Shown: piece by piece, positions 11,997 to 19,749 of the stretch | Layout of the letters: the number at the start of each line of letters is the position of its first letter | Numbering within the stretch: position 1 is the first letter of the stretch | Assembly: GCF_023897065.1 (NCBI RefSeq) | Contig: NZ_JAMHIV010000027.1 | Span: 98,042 to 162,041 of the forward strand | Reading direction: 5' to 3' | DNA: 64,000 nt | Source of the DNA: Crossiella sp. SN42 | Lineage (GTDB): Bacteria > Actinomycetota > Actinomycetes > Mycobacteriales > Pseudonocardiaceae | Translations under genes and position numbers: made by a program | The notes under the pieces: generated by a model | What the model saw: only the letters and a program-made list of their open reading frames with translations | What the model was told of the DNA's origin: nothing | The model's database searches: none

Positions 11997-12803
11997 GTGA
12001 GGGACGCACGATGGAGAACTCTGCTCGCCCTGGGTATCGCCGCGGCCGCCCTGGTCGCCTGCGGCACCCCCGACCAGGTGGAGCAGCCGCCCCCGTCCGC
12101 GAGCTCCCCGACCTCCGGCGCACCCGACCCGGCCGCTCGCCCGCTGCCGCCCATCCCGCCGCCCCGCCCCGGCGAGCCCCAGCTGGTCCGCAAGGGTCCC
12201 GCCGACGCCGGGAACCGGTTCGCGCTCACCATCGACGATGGGACCTGCAAGGAGTGCGTCGCCGGGTACGTGGCGCTGGCGGAGCGGGGGCTGCACCTGA
12301 CCTTCTGTCCCAACGGGCAGTACCACGCCAACTGGGAGCCGTTCGCCGACCGCATCCGCAAGCTGGAGCAGGCAGGCACCGTGCAGCTGTGCAACCACAC
12401 CTACAGCCATCCCAACCTGCTCAAGCTCTCCGACGAGGAGATCGGCCGGGAGATCGAGCGCAACGAGGCCTGGATCGAGAAGACCTTCGGGGTGACCGCG
12501 CGGCCCTGGCTGCGGCCGCCCTTCGGCAACCGGGACGCCAGGGTGGACCGGGTCGCGGCCAAGCACGGGTACACCCGGATGGTGCTGTGGAACGGGTCCT
12601 TCGGCGACTCCGGCAAGCTCGCGCCCGAGGTGCTCTACGGCGAGGTCGAGAAGTGGCTCAAGCCCGGCTCGGTCATCCTGGCGCACGCCAACTACCCGAC
12701 CGCGGTGCACGAGTTCGGCCGGATCCAGGCGCTGATCGAGCAGCGCGGGCTCCAGCCGGTGACGCTGGACGAGCTGTTCGGAACTTCGCGGGCTACCGGC
12801 TAG
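11997..12803 (+). CDS. Polysaccharide deacetylase (NodB-fold) lipoprotein
   Basis: 268-aa secreted lipoprotein. The signal peptide (VRDARWRTLLALGIAAAALV) ends in a lipobox-type Cys (LVAC), then comes a Pro-rich linker (about 30-60) and a NodB carbohydrate esterase 4 domain. Motif 1 is TIDDG (usually TFDDG), motif 2 is HTYSHPN with both metal His, motif 3 is RPPFGNRD, and the late motif is SVILAHAN. It probably removes acetyl groups from a cell-wall or extracellular glycan. GTG at 11997 is chosen because it puts the signal peptide at the N-terminus; no good ribosome-binding site is seen. Its TAG stop shares the CTAG palindrome with the converging gene. Confidence 0.88.
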   Translation: MRDARWRTLLALGIAAAALVACGTPDQVEQPPPSASSPTSGAPDPAARPLPPIPPPRPGEPQLVRKGPADAGNRFALTIDDGTCKECVAGYVALAERGLHLTFCPNGQYHANWEPFADRIRKLEQAGTVQLCNHTYSHPNLLKLSDEEIGREIERNEAWIEKTFGVTARPWLRPPFGNRDARVDRVAAKHGYTRMVLWNGSFGDSGKLAPEVLYGEVEKWLKPGSVILAHANYPTAVHEFGRIQALIEQRGLQPVTLDELFGTSRATG

Positions 12804-13447
12804 TCCGGGATCACCGCTACCGCGCGCACCGGCAGGGTGGCCATCCCGGCCACCGGGGCGGGCAGGGCGGTGAACCGGGCGCCGCGGGGCGGGAGGGCGG
12901 CCAGGCCGGTGAGGTGCTCGATGATCGGGATGCCCGCGCCCAGCAGGCCGTGGTGGGCCGGGCGGGCCGGGTCGGTGTTGTCGTCGATGTTGAGCGAGTC
13001 GATGCCGACCAGGGCCGGGTCGGCGGCGATCAGGCCGGCCACCAGGTCGGCGGTCAGGAACGGGTGGCCGACGAAGTAGTCCTCGCTGCCCCAGTGCCGG
13101 GACCAGCCGGTGTGGATCAGCACCGCGCAGTCGGAGAGGTCGCCCGCGTCGCGGAGCAGGTCCGGGCCGATGCCGCCGGTGGCGTCCAGCACCACCGCCG
13201 GCACGTCGACCACCCTGGTCAGCGGCAGGCCGGCCAGGTCGTAGCCGTCCGGGTGGAAGTGCGCCGGGGTGTCCAGGTAGGTGCCGGTGTTGCCGACCAG
13301 CTCGAGCCGGTCGATGCGGAAGCTGACGCCGGGGGCCATCCGGGCGGCGGTCTCGGCGTAGCTGACCTCGGTGCTGATCCGCGGCGCGGCCATGCCGGGG
13401 TAGGTGCGCAGGCCGTCGGTGATCCGGTGGCTCAGGTCGATGATCAC
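12800..13447 (-). CDS. Cyclase family protein (kynurenine-formamidase-like fold), atypical metal motif
   Basis: 215-aa member of the cyclase/KynB family (PF04199): IDLSHRITDGL at the start, a D-x-P-x-H element and VLIHTGW in the middle. The classical signature HxGTHxDxPxH reads NTGTYLDTPAH here, so the first two metal-ligand His are Asn and Tyr while Asp and the last His remain. The substrate is unknown and activity may differ from formamidases. The GTG start overlaps the tsaC stop (GTGA), which implies coupling. The 3' end overlaps the deacetylase stop by four bases. Confidence 0.8.
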   Translation of the reverse strand: MIIDLSHRITDGLRTYPGMAAPRISTEVSYAETAARMAPGVSFRIDRLELVGNTGTYLDTPAHFHPDGYDLAGLPLTRVVDVPAVVLDATGGIGPDLLRDAGDLSDCAVLIHTGWSRHWGSEDYFVGHPFLTADLVAGLIAADPALVGIDSLNIDDNTDPARPAHHGLLGAGIPIIEHLTGLAALPPRGARFTALPAPVAGMATLPVRAVAVIPD

Positions 13448-14094
13448 TGGGCCAGCTGGACGTCGAAGCCCAGCACCTGGCTGATCTCGGCGAGCTTGAC
13501 CGCGCCCTCGCGCAGCACCACCGGGTCCGAGCCGGTGAGGTCGACGATGGTGGAGGCCACCGCGTGCTCGCACGGGCCGCCGTCGAGGTAGATCGGCACC
13601 AGCTCGCCCAGCTGGTCCCTGGCCTCGGTGACGGTGGTGGCGGGCAGTTGCCCCGACCGGTTGGCGCTGGAGACCGCCATCGGGCCGACCTCGCGCAGCA
13701 GCTCGATGGCCACCGGGTGCAGCGGCATCCGCAGCATCACCGTGCCCCTGGTGTCGCCGAGGTCCCAGGCCAGCGAGGAGGCGTGCGGCAGCACGATGGA
13801 CAGCCCGCCCGGCCAGAACGCCTCGATCAGCGACCGCGCCTGGTGCGGCACGGAGAGCACCAGGCCGTCGATGGTGGTCCAGCTGCCGACCAGCACCGGG
13901 ACCGGCATGTCCCGGCCCCGGCCCTTGGCGTCCAGCAGCGACTGCACGGCATTGGCGTCGAAGGCGTCGCAGCCGATGCCGTAGAGGGTGTCGGTCGGCA
14001 GGACCACGAGCTGGCCGGCGCGCAACGCGCCGGCCGCGGCGGCCAGCCCGGCCTCGCGGGACTCCGCTTGGCCACAGTCGTAGACGGTGCTCAC
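13444..14094 (-). CDS. tsaC: Threonylcarbamoyl-AMP synthase (TsaC/Sua5/YwlC family, short form)
   Basis: 216-aa enzyme making threonylcarbamoyl-adenylate for the t6A37 modification of ANN-decoding tRNAs. The Sua5-YciO-YrdC domain is seen in VVLPTDTLYGIGCDA, then AKGRGRDMPVPVLV, WPGGLSIVL and PMAVSSANRSG. It lacks the extra C-terminal Sua5 domain. Position upstream of wecA matches Rv1301. GTG at 14094 has no strong ribosome-binding site; it lies 10 bases after the acyltransferase stop. The cyclase gene follows with a four-base overlap. Confidence 0.93.
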   Translation of the reverse strand: MSTVYDCGQAESREAGLAAAAGALRAGQLVVLPTDTLYGIGCDAFDANAVQSLLDAKGRGRDMPVPVLVGSWTTIDGLVLSVPHQARSLIEAFWPGGLSIVLPHASSLAWDLGDTRGTVMLRMPLHPVAIELLREVGPMAVSSANRSGQLPATTVTEARDQLGELVPIYLDGGPCEHAVASTIVDLTGSDPVVLREGAVKLAEISQVLGFDVQLAQ

Positions 14095-14104
14095 ACCGTG
14101 CAGC

Positions 14105-15211
14105 CTACGAGACCGGGGTCAGCGCCGGACGCTGCTCCTCCGGTTCGGCCTTCGGCTTGCCCGCGATCACCCGCCGGCCCAGGTTGATCATCGGCACCTC
14201 GACCGTGCGGTAGAGCACCGCGGCCAGCGCCAGCGCGACCACGGTCACCGCGGTGGCCAGCCAGCTGCCCTCCAGGCCGAACCCGAGGCTGACGACGATG
14301 CTGGCCGCGAGGGACTGCACCAGGTACAGCGAGTACGAGCGCTCGCCGATGTAGGCCATCGGGCGGCAGGACAGCAGCTTCTGCACTGGACCCGGCGCGA
14401 CCACCGCGGGCAGCAGCAGGGCGATGGCCAGCGGGTAGAAGGAGAGCACCCAGACGAAGCCGGGGATGCCGGCCTGGCCGTTGAGCGCGTCGCCGAGCGG
14501 CTTGAGGAAGCTGTGCAGCACGACGACCGCGATGGCCATGCCGATGGCGGCCGCCGGGTGGGTCAGCGGCTGCAGGAACCGGTAGCCGCTCTTGTGGTGC
14601 ATCAGCAGCGCCACCACGCAGCCCAGCAGGATCGAGACGTAGTGCGCGGGCCAGCCGGAGGCCAGCGGGGCGATGGTGAACGGGGTGGCCACCACCGCGA
14701 GCGCGATCAGCAGGCCGGTGATGCCCAGTCGCTTGCGCAGGCTGAACGCGCCGAAGGCGAAGGCCAGCAGCGGCCACAGCAGGTAGAACTTCTGCTCGAT
14801 GCCCAGCGACCAGGAGTGGCCGTACGGGGTGCCGCCGGCGAACTCGTTGAAGAAGGTCAGGTACAGCGGCATCTCGGGGCCGAGGTTGGAGCTGGCGTAG
14901 GTGCCCGTGGCCAGGGCGCAGATCGCGGTGACCGCCAGGACCAGGAAGTACACCGGCAGGATGCGGAAGGCCCGGCGCAGGTAGAACGCCTTGAGCGCGA
15001 CCTTGCCGGTGCGGCTCTCCTCACGCAGCATCAAGGTGGTGATCAGGTAGCCGGAGAGCACGAAGAACACCTGCACCCCGATCCAGCCCTGCAACCGGTC
15101 CGGACCGCCGTAGTGGAAGAAGACGACCATCAGCGCGGCGATGGCGCGGAGCCCGTCCAGGCCGTCGAAACGGCGCATGGCCAGGTACTCGGAGTGGGCT
15201 AGTGACCTCAT
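14105..15211 (-). CDS. Acyltransferase 3 family integral membrane protein
   Basis: 368-aa protein with about ten membrane helices, of the family that O-acylates sugars and cell-surface molecules. The first motif is RFDGLDGLRAIAALMVVFFH, with the catalytic-type His in FFH; the second element is GVQVFFVLSGYLI; and SWSLGIEQKFYLLWP is typical. The acceptor is unknown. ATG at 15211 has GGGAGC eight bases upstream. The gene is absent from the mycobacterial version of this locus and is inserted between prmC and tsaC on the same strand. Confidence 0.9.
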   Translation of the reverse strand: MRSLAHSEYLAMRRFDGLDGLRAIAALMVVFFHYGGPDRLQGWIGVQVFFVLSGYLITTLMLREESRTGKVALKAFYLRRAFRILPVYFLVLAVTAICALATGTYASSNLGPEMPLYLTFFNEFAGGTPYGHSWSLGIEQKFYLLWPLLAFAFGAFSLRKRLGITGLLIALAVVATPFTIAPLASGWPAHYVSILLGCVVALLMHHKSGYRFLQPLTHPAAAIGMAIAVVVLHSFLKPLGDALNGQAGIPGFVWVLSFYPLAIALLLPAVVAPGPVQKLLSCRPMAYIGERSYSLYLVQSLAASIVVSLGFGLEGSWLATAVTVVALALAAVLYRTVEVPMINLGRRVIAGKPKAEPEEQRPALTPVS

Positions 15212-15350
15212 GCGTGCTTGCTCCCGAAGTTGGCGCGTTCGTGAGCAAGTTGCCGGAACGGGCTACCGGGTTGCAAAAATCGGACACTTAGTGGCGTTAA
15301 TCACGTCCACTTGCCCGCATGCAACACCCCCGAATGGTCTACTTCTGCCC

Positions 15351-16217
15351 TTATTGGGTGCGTCGGGCAGTGACGAACCTCGGACGGCCGGCCAGGTCCA
15401 GGTGCCCGGTGACCTCGGCCAGCACCCTGCGCGTGGACAGCAGCGCCACCGCGGCCTCGCCGTGGGTGTCGTCGTGCTCCACCGCGAGCCCGCCACCGGG
15501 CCGCAGCAGCCGGGCCGCGCAGCGCACCACGTGCCGGATCACCGCCAGCCCCTCGTCCTCGGCGAAGACCGCCGCGTGCGGGTCGTGCTCGGCCACCTCC
15601 GGCGGCACCGGGGTGCCCTCCGGCACGTACGGCGGGTTGCACAGCACCAGGTGGACGGTGCCGTCCAGCTCGGCCAGCAGGCCGGGATCGGCCACATCGC
15701 CCGCGTGCAGCCGCACCCTGGTGTCGCCCCGGTCGGCCTGGGCGTCGGCGTTGCGCCGGGCCCAGGTCAGCGCGGCCGGGTCGCGCTCGACCGCGTGCAC
15801 CGTCGCGTCCGGCCGCTCGTGCGCCACCGCCAGGGCCAGCGCGCCGGAGCCGGTGCACAGGTCCACCACAACCGGCCTGCTCACCCCGGTCAGCGCGCGC
15901 AGGCCCCACTCCAGCAGCAACTCGGTCTCCGGCCGCGGCGTGAACACGCCGGGGCCGACGGCCAGCTCCAGCGAGCCCAGCCAGGCCCGGCCGGTCAGGT
16001 GCTGCAGCGGCACCCGCTGCGCGCGCCTGCGGACCAGCCGGTGGAAGGCCTCGATCACCGGCGGGTCGACCAGCGGGATCAGGCCGAGCTTCATCCGGTC
16101 CACGCCGAGCACGTGCGCGGCGAGCAGTTCGGCGTCCACCCTCGGGCTGGCCACCCCGGCCTGGGTCAGGATCCGCTCGGCGTCCATGACCGCGAGGCGC
16201 AACGGCTGTCGGTTCAC
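15351..16217 (-). CDS. prmC: Peptide chain release factor N(5)-glutamine methyltransferase
   Basis: 288-aa SAM-dependent methyltransferase that modifies the GGQ glutamine of release factors. The SAM site is VVDLCTGSGALALAVA and the catalytic motif is NPPY. The N-terminal helical substrate-binding domain (SPRVDAELLAAHVLGVDR) is present. It lies 168 bases after its substrate gene prfA on the same strand, as in most bacteria. GTG at 16217 gives the fuller N-terminus; an ATG at 16187 is an alternative. Confidence 0.93.
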   Translation of the reverse strand: MNRQPLRLAVMDAERILTQAGVASPRVDAELLAAHVLGVDRMKLGLIPLVDPPVIEAFHRLVRRRAQRVPLQHLTGRAWLGSLELAVGPGVFTPRPETELLLEWGLRALTGVSRPVVVDLCTGSGALALAVAHERPDATVHAVERDPAALTWARRNADAQADRGDTRVRLHAGDVADPGLLAELDGTVHLVLCNPPYVPEGTPVPPEVAEHDPHAAVFAEDEGLAVIRHVVRCAARLLRPGGGLAVEHDDTHGEAAVALLSTRRVLAEVTGHLDLAGRPRFVTARRTQ

Positions 16218-16385
16218 AACGCGCGAGGTTACTGGCTACCGGGTATCACTCGATTGATCGACGCGTTGCGCCGGTCGGCAGTCAGCTCTCCGGGGAGCCG
16301 CTCACTGGCTTCGGCGGCAAGTTCATTCGTTCCGGGGAGGGGCCATCGAACGTGCGTAGTTCGGCCGCGCGGTGCGCTGGAGGCC

Positions 16386-17465
16386 TCAGGCAGTGGCTCC
16401 GGCCGCGGCGAGGCGCTCGGCCTTGTCCGCGGAGGTGAGCGCGTCCAGCACCCCGTCCAGCTCGCCGTCGAGCACCTGGTCCAGGTTGTAGGCCTTGTAG
16501 TTGACCCGGTGGTCGGAGATCCGGTTCTCCGGGTAGTTGTAGGTGCGCACCCGCTCGGAGCGGTCCACCGTGCGGACCTGGCTGCGCCGGTCCGCGGAGG
16601 CCTTGCGGGCGGCCTCCTCCTCGGCGAGGGCGACCAGCCTGGCCTGCAGCACGGTCATCGCGCGGGCCTTGTTCTGCAGCTGGCTGCGCTCGTTCTGGCA
16701 GGAGACCACGATGCCGGTGGGCAGGTGGGTGATGCGCACCGCGGAGTCGGTGGTGTTCACGCTCTGGCCGCCGTGGCCGGAGGAGCGGAAGACGTCCACC
16801 CGCAGGTCCTTCTCGTCGATCTCGACCTCGACGTCCTCCTGCTCGGGGTAGACCAGCACCCCGGCCGCGGAGGTGTGCACGCGGCCCTGGGACTCGGTCA
16901 CCGGCACCCGCTGCACCCGGTGCACGCCGGCCTCGTACTTCAGCCGGGCCCACACGCCGTCCAGCTCGGCCCCGCCCTTGCTCTTGACCACCATGGTGAC
17001 GTCCTTGAACCCGCCCAGGTCGGACTCCACCGAGTCGAGCACCTCGGTCTTCCAGCCCTGCCGCTCGGCGTAGCGCAGGTACATCCGCAGCAGGTCGCCG
17101 GCGAACAGGGCGGACTCCTCGCCACCCTCGCCGGACTTGATCTCCATGACCACGTCGGCGGAGTCGTGCGGGTCGCGCGGCAGCAGCAGCTCGGTGAGCT
17201 TGCGCTCCAGCGCCGGGATGGTCTCGGCCAGCGTGGCGGCCTCGGCGGCGAAGGCCTCGTCCTCGCCGGCCAGCTCCAGCGCGGCCTCCCGGTCGGAGCG
17301 GGCCTGGTCCAGCTCGCGCAGGGTGCGCACCACCGGGGTCAGCTCGGCGTAGCGACGGCCCAGCTTGCGCGCCACGGCCTGGTCGGCGTGCACCGCGGGA
17401 TCGGCCAGCCGACCCTCCAGCTCGGTGTACTCGGTGAGCAGGGTGTCCAGGGAGGCGGTGTCCAC
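16386..17465 (-). CDS. prfA: Peptide chain release factor 1
   Basis: 359-aa class I release factor recognising UAA and UAG. The GGQ motif is in [17 protein letters not shown], and a PVT-type codon-recognition segment is in [18 protein letters not shown] at 17465 is chosen because GGAAGGA lies five bases upstream; this yields the normal length, while the longer reading frame would run back into rpmE. rpmE lies upstream with a hairpin between, and prmC lies downstream. Confidence 0.96.
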   Translation of the reverse strand: MDTASLDTLLTEYTELEGRLADPAVHADQAVARKLGRRYAELTPVVRTLRELDQARSDREAALELAGEDEAFAAEAATLAETIPALERKLTELLLPRDPHDSADVVMEIKSGEGGEESALFAGDLLRMYLRYAERQGWKTEVLDSVESDLGGFKDVTMVVKSKGGAELDGVWARLKYEAGVHRVQRVPVTESQGRVHTSAAGVLVYPEQEDVEVEIDEKDLRVDVFRSSGHGGQSVNTTDSAVRITHLPTGIVVSCQNERSQLQNKARAMTVLQARLVALAEEEAARKASADRRSQVRTVDRSERVRTYNYPENRISDHRVNYKAYNLDQVLDGELDGVLDALTSADKAERLAAAGATA

Positions 17466-17499
17466 GGCGGTCCTTCCGTTGGCGGTAGCCGACACGACA

Positions 17500-17530
17500 A
17501 CGGCGCCCACCCCGATGGGATGGGCGCCGT
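17500..17530 (-). terminator. Hairpin between rpmE and prfA
   Basis: Perfect 10-bp stem ACGGCGCCCA / TGGGCGCCGT (17500-17509 and 17521-17530) with an 11-base loop, just after the rpmE stop. It may end most rpmE transcripts or set the ratio of rpmE to prfA. No U-tract follows. Confidence 0.6.
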
Positions 17531-17538
17531 GAAGTCGG

Positions 17539-17751
17539 CTACTTGTTGCGCTTGCCGTAGCGGGCCTCGAAGCGCGCCACCCGGCCGCCGGTGTCGAGGA
17601 TCTTCTGCTTGCCCGTGTAGAACGGGTGGCAGTTCGAGCAGACCTCGACCGTGATCTGGCCGGTCTTCTTGGTGCTGTGGGTCTCGAAGGTGTTGCCACA
17701 GCCGCAGTTCACCTGGGTGACCACGTAGTCTGGGTGGATACCGCTCTTCAC
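17539..17751 (-). CDS. rpmE: 50S ribosomal protein L31, zinc-binding (C+) type
   Basis: 70-aa L31. The cysteines of the zinc-binding form are present (VNCGCGNTF and VCSNCHPFY). GTG at 17751 follows AAAGGA with an 8-base spacer. In the related mycobacterial locus rpmE follows rho directly; here about 10 kb of accessory genes separate them. Confidence 0.97.
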   Translation of the reverse strand: MKSGIHPDYVVTQVNCGCGNTFETHSTKKTGQITVEVCSNCHPFYTGKQKILDTGGRVARFEARYGKRNK

Positions 17752-18003
17752 CTGTTGTGTCCTTTCTCAGGGGCCGCCGGGTCCCCACCAGCCGTACAAC
17801 GGGGTGAACCGGAGCCTTATTCCGACCTGTGAGTATGCCAGGTCTTCGGGGGTGCTCTCGCCGTGGGACCGCTCACCTCCAGAAACCGACCTCCGGGCGC
17901 AATGGCCGGACCATCGGGCGCATTGCCAGCGCAGACTGCTGTTATCGGTGACTGCGAGCAGCACACTGACCACGTGCTGTGTGCAGCGAGCTGGCGGCTT
18001 CCC

Positions 18004-18378
18004 ATGCGGACCTGGCTGGGCATCCCGCTGCTGGTCATCGGGTCGATGATCGGCATCGGCGGTCTGGGCCTGCTCGCGGTCGGCTCCCCCACCGAGCTGT
18101 TCAGCGCCATGTTCGGCGTCGGCGCCGCGATGGGCGTGCTCACCAGCCGCAACATCGCCTGGCGGGCGTCCTGGCAGCGGCACGGCCTGCGCTGGCCCTA
18201 CCTCATCGCGGTGGTGGCCGCCGGGGTCGCGCTGGACGGGGTCGAGCTGCCCTCCGGGCTGGCGGTGGCCATCGGCGTGCCCTGCCTGCTGCTGCTCGTG
18301 CGCACCCTGCGCCAGCTGCAGACCGTGGACCCCGACGGCGGCTGCGCCGAGACCAGGGACCTGATCAGCTCCACCTAG
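18004..18378 (+). CDS. Small hypothetical membrane protein
   Basis: 124-aa protein with three to four hydrophobic segments (about residues 3-26, 27-45, 57-73 and 75-93) and a polar C-terminus. No family was recognised. ATG at 18004 starts directly at the first helix. A GTG at 17974 would add ten residues; neither has a good ribosome-binding site. It reads against the surrounding genes and ends at a strong hairpin shared with the converging KAS gene. Confidence 0.65.
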   Translation: MRTWLGIPLLVIGSMIGIGGLGLLAVGSPTELFSAMFGVGAAMGVLTSRNIAWRASWQRHGLRWPYLIAVVAAGVALDGVELPSGLAVAIGVPCLLLLVRTLRQLQTVDPDGGCAETRDLISST

Positions 18379-18400
18379 CCCGCTCCCCTGCTGAAACGGG

Positions 18401-18437
18401 AACGGCGCGTCCCCCGCAGGCCCGGGGACGCGCCGTT
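18401..18437. terminator. Bidirectional hairpin terminator
   Basis: Perfect 14-bp stem AACGGCGCGTCCCC / GGGGACGCGCCGTT (18401-18414 and 18424-18437) with a 9-base loop between the converging membrane-protein and KAS genes. Confidence 0.85.
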
Positions 18438-18456
18438 TCCGGCTTTCCTGAGGCGA

Positions 18457-19719
18457 TCAGCCGTCCCAGCGCTTGGCGACCAGCACCGCGTTGTGCCCGC
18501 CGAAGCCGAAGGAGTTGCTCATCGCGTACCGCACCTCGTGCTCCTGCGGCGCGTTGGCCACGAAGTTCATCTCCGCGTCCAACGGCTGGTGCAGGTTCAT
18601 CGTGGGCGGCACGATCCCGGTGCGCATGGCGAACCCGCAGGCGATCAGCTCGACCGCGCCCGCCGCGCCGATCATGTGCCCGGTCATCGACTTGGTGGAG
18701 CTGACCGGGATCTTGGTGGCGTGCTCGCCGAGGACCTGCCGGATGGCGAAGGTCTCGGTCTTGTCGTTGAGCTCGGTGCTGGTGCCGTGCGCGTTGATGT
18801 AGTCGATCTGCTCCGGCGCGATGCCCGCGTCGGCCAGCGCCCGGCTCATCGCGCGCACCGCGCCCGCCGCCTCCGGGTGCGGGGCGGTCCAGTGGTGCGC
18901 GTCGGAGGTCGCCGCGTAACCGACCACCTCGGCCAGGATCGGCGCGCCCCGGCGCAGCGCGTGGTCCAGCGACTCCAGCACGACCACCCCGGCGCCGGCG
19001 GCCATGATGAAGCCGTCCCGCTCGGCGTCGAAGGGCCTGCTGGCCCGCTCCGGGTCGTCGTTGCGCCGGGACAGCGCCCTGGCGTTGGAGCTGGAGGCGA
19101 TGTCCAGCGGGGTGACGCTCATCTCGGTGCCACCGGCGATGACCACGTCGGCCTCGCCGTACTGGATCCACCTGGTCGCGGTGCCGATGGCGTCGGTGCC
19201 GGTGGCGCAGGCCGCGCTGATCGCCAGCGTCGGGCCCGCCGCGCCGAACATCAGGCTGACCTCACCGGTGGGCGAGTCGTGCGCGCCGGTGATCGCCTGG
19301 TAGGCGCCGACCGCGCGGCCGCCCTTCTCCTGCAACAGCTTCACCGAGTCCTGCATGTACTTCATCGCGCCGTAGCCGGTGCCCAGCAGCACGCCGGTGC
19401 GCGGCGCCAGCTCGCTGTCGATGGTCAGCTTGGCCGACTCCACCGCCTGGATCGAGGCGGCCACCCCGTACTGGGCGAACAGGTCCATCCGCCTGCTGAG
19501 CTTGCGTGGCATGTGGTCCTCGGCGACGAAACCCTTGACCTCACCGGCGATCTGGGTCGGGAAGGGTTCGGCGTCGAAGGTGGTGATCCGGGCGATCCCG
19601 CTGCGCCCGGCCATGAACGCGGCCCAGGTGTCCTCCGCGGTCAGGCCGACCGGGCTGATGGCTCCCCAGCCGGTGACGACGACCCTGGGCCGCCGCTTCC
19701 TGAACTCCTCTACCGACAT
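18457..19719 (-). CDS. Beta-ketoacyl synthase, KAS II (FabF) type
   Basis: 420-aa condensing enzyme with the full Cys-His-His set: Cys171 (AACATGTDA), His311 (NAHGTSTE), Lys343 and His348 (STKSMTGHMIGAAG). It is expected to condense an acyl primer with malonyl-ACP. ATG at 19719 has GGAG eight bases upstream. It lies 30 bases after the adenylation-ALDH fusion on the same strand, so the two probably form a two-gene operon. No acyl carrier protein, malonyltransferase or ketoreductase gene is nearby, so this is unlikely to be the housekeeping fatty-acid set. A specialised lipid or natural-product role is inferred. Confidence 0.9.
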   Translation of the reverse strand: MSVEEFRKRRPRVVVTGWGAISPVGLTAEDTWAAFMAGRSGIARITTFDAEPFPTQIAGEVKGFVAEDHMPRKLSRRMDLFAQYGVAASIQAVESAKLTIDSELAPRTGVLLGTGYGAMKYMQDSVKLLQEKGGRAVGAYQAITGAHDSPTGEVSLMFGAAGPTLAISAACATGTDAIGTATRWIQYGEADVVIAGGTEMSVTPLDIASSSNARALSRRNDDPERASRPFDAERDGFIMAAGAGVVVLESLDHALRRGAPILAEVVGYAATSDAHHWTAPHPEAAGAVRAMSRALADAGIAPEQIDYINAHGTSTELNDKTETFAIRQVLGEHATKIPVSSTKSMTGHMIGAAGAVELIACGFAMRTGIVPPTMNLHQPLDAEMNFVANAPQEHEVRYAMSNSFGFGGHNAVLVAKRWDG

Positions 19720-19749
19720 CAGCTCTTCTCCACCTCGTGTGTCCGCCGG

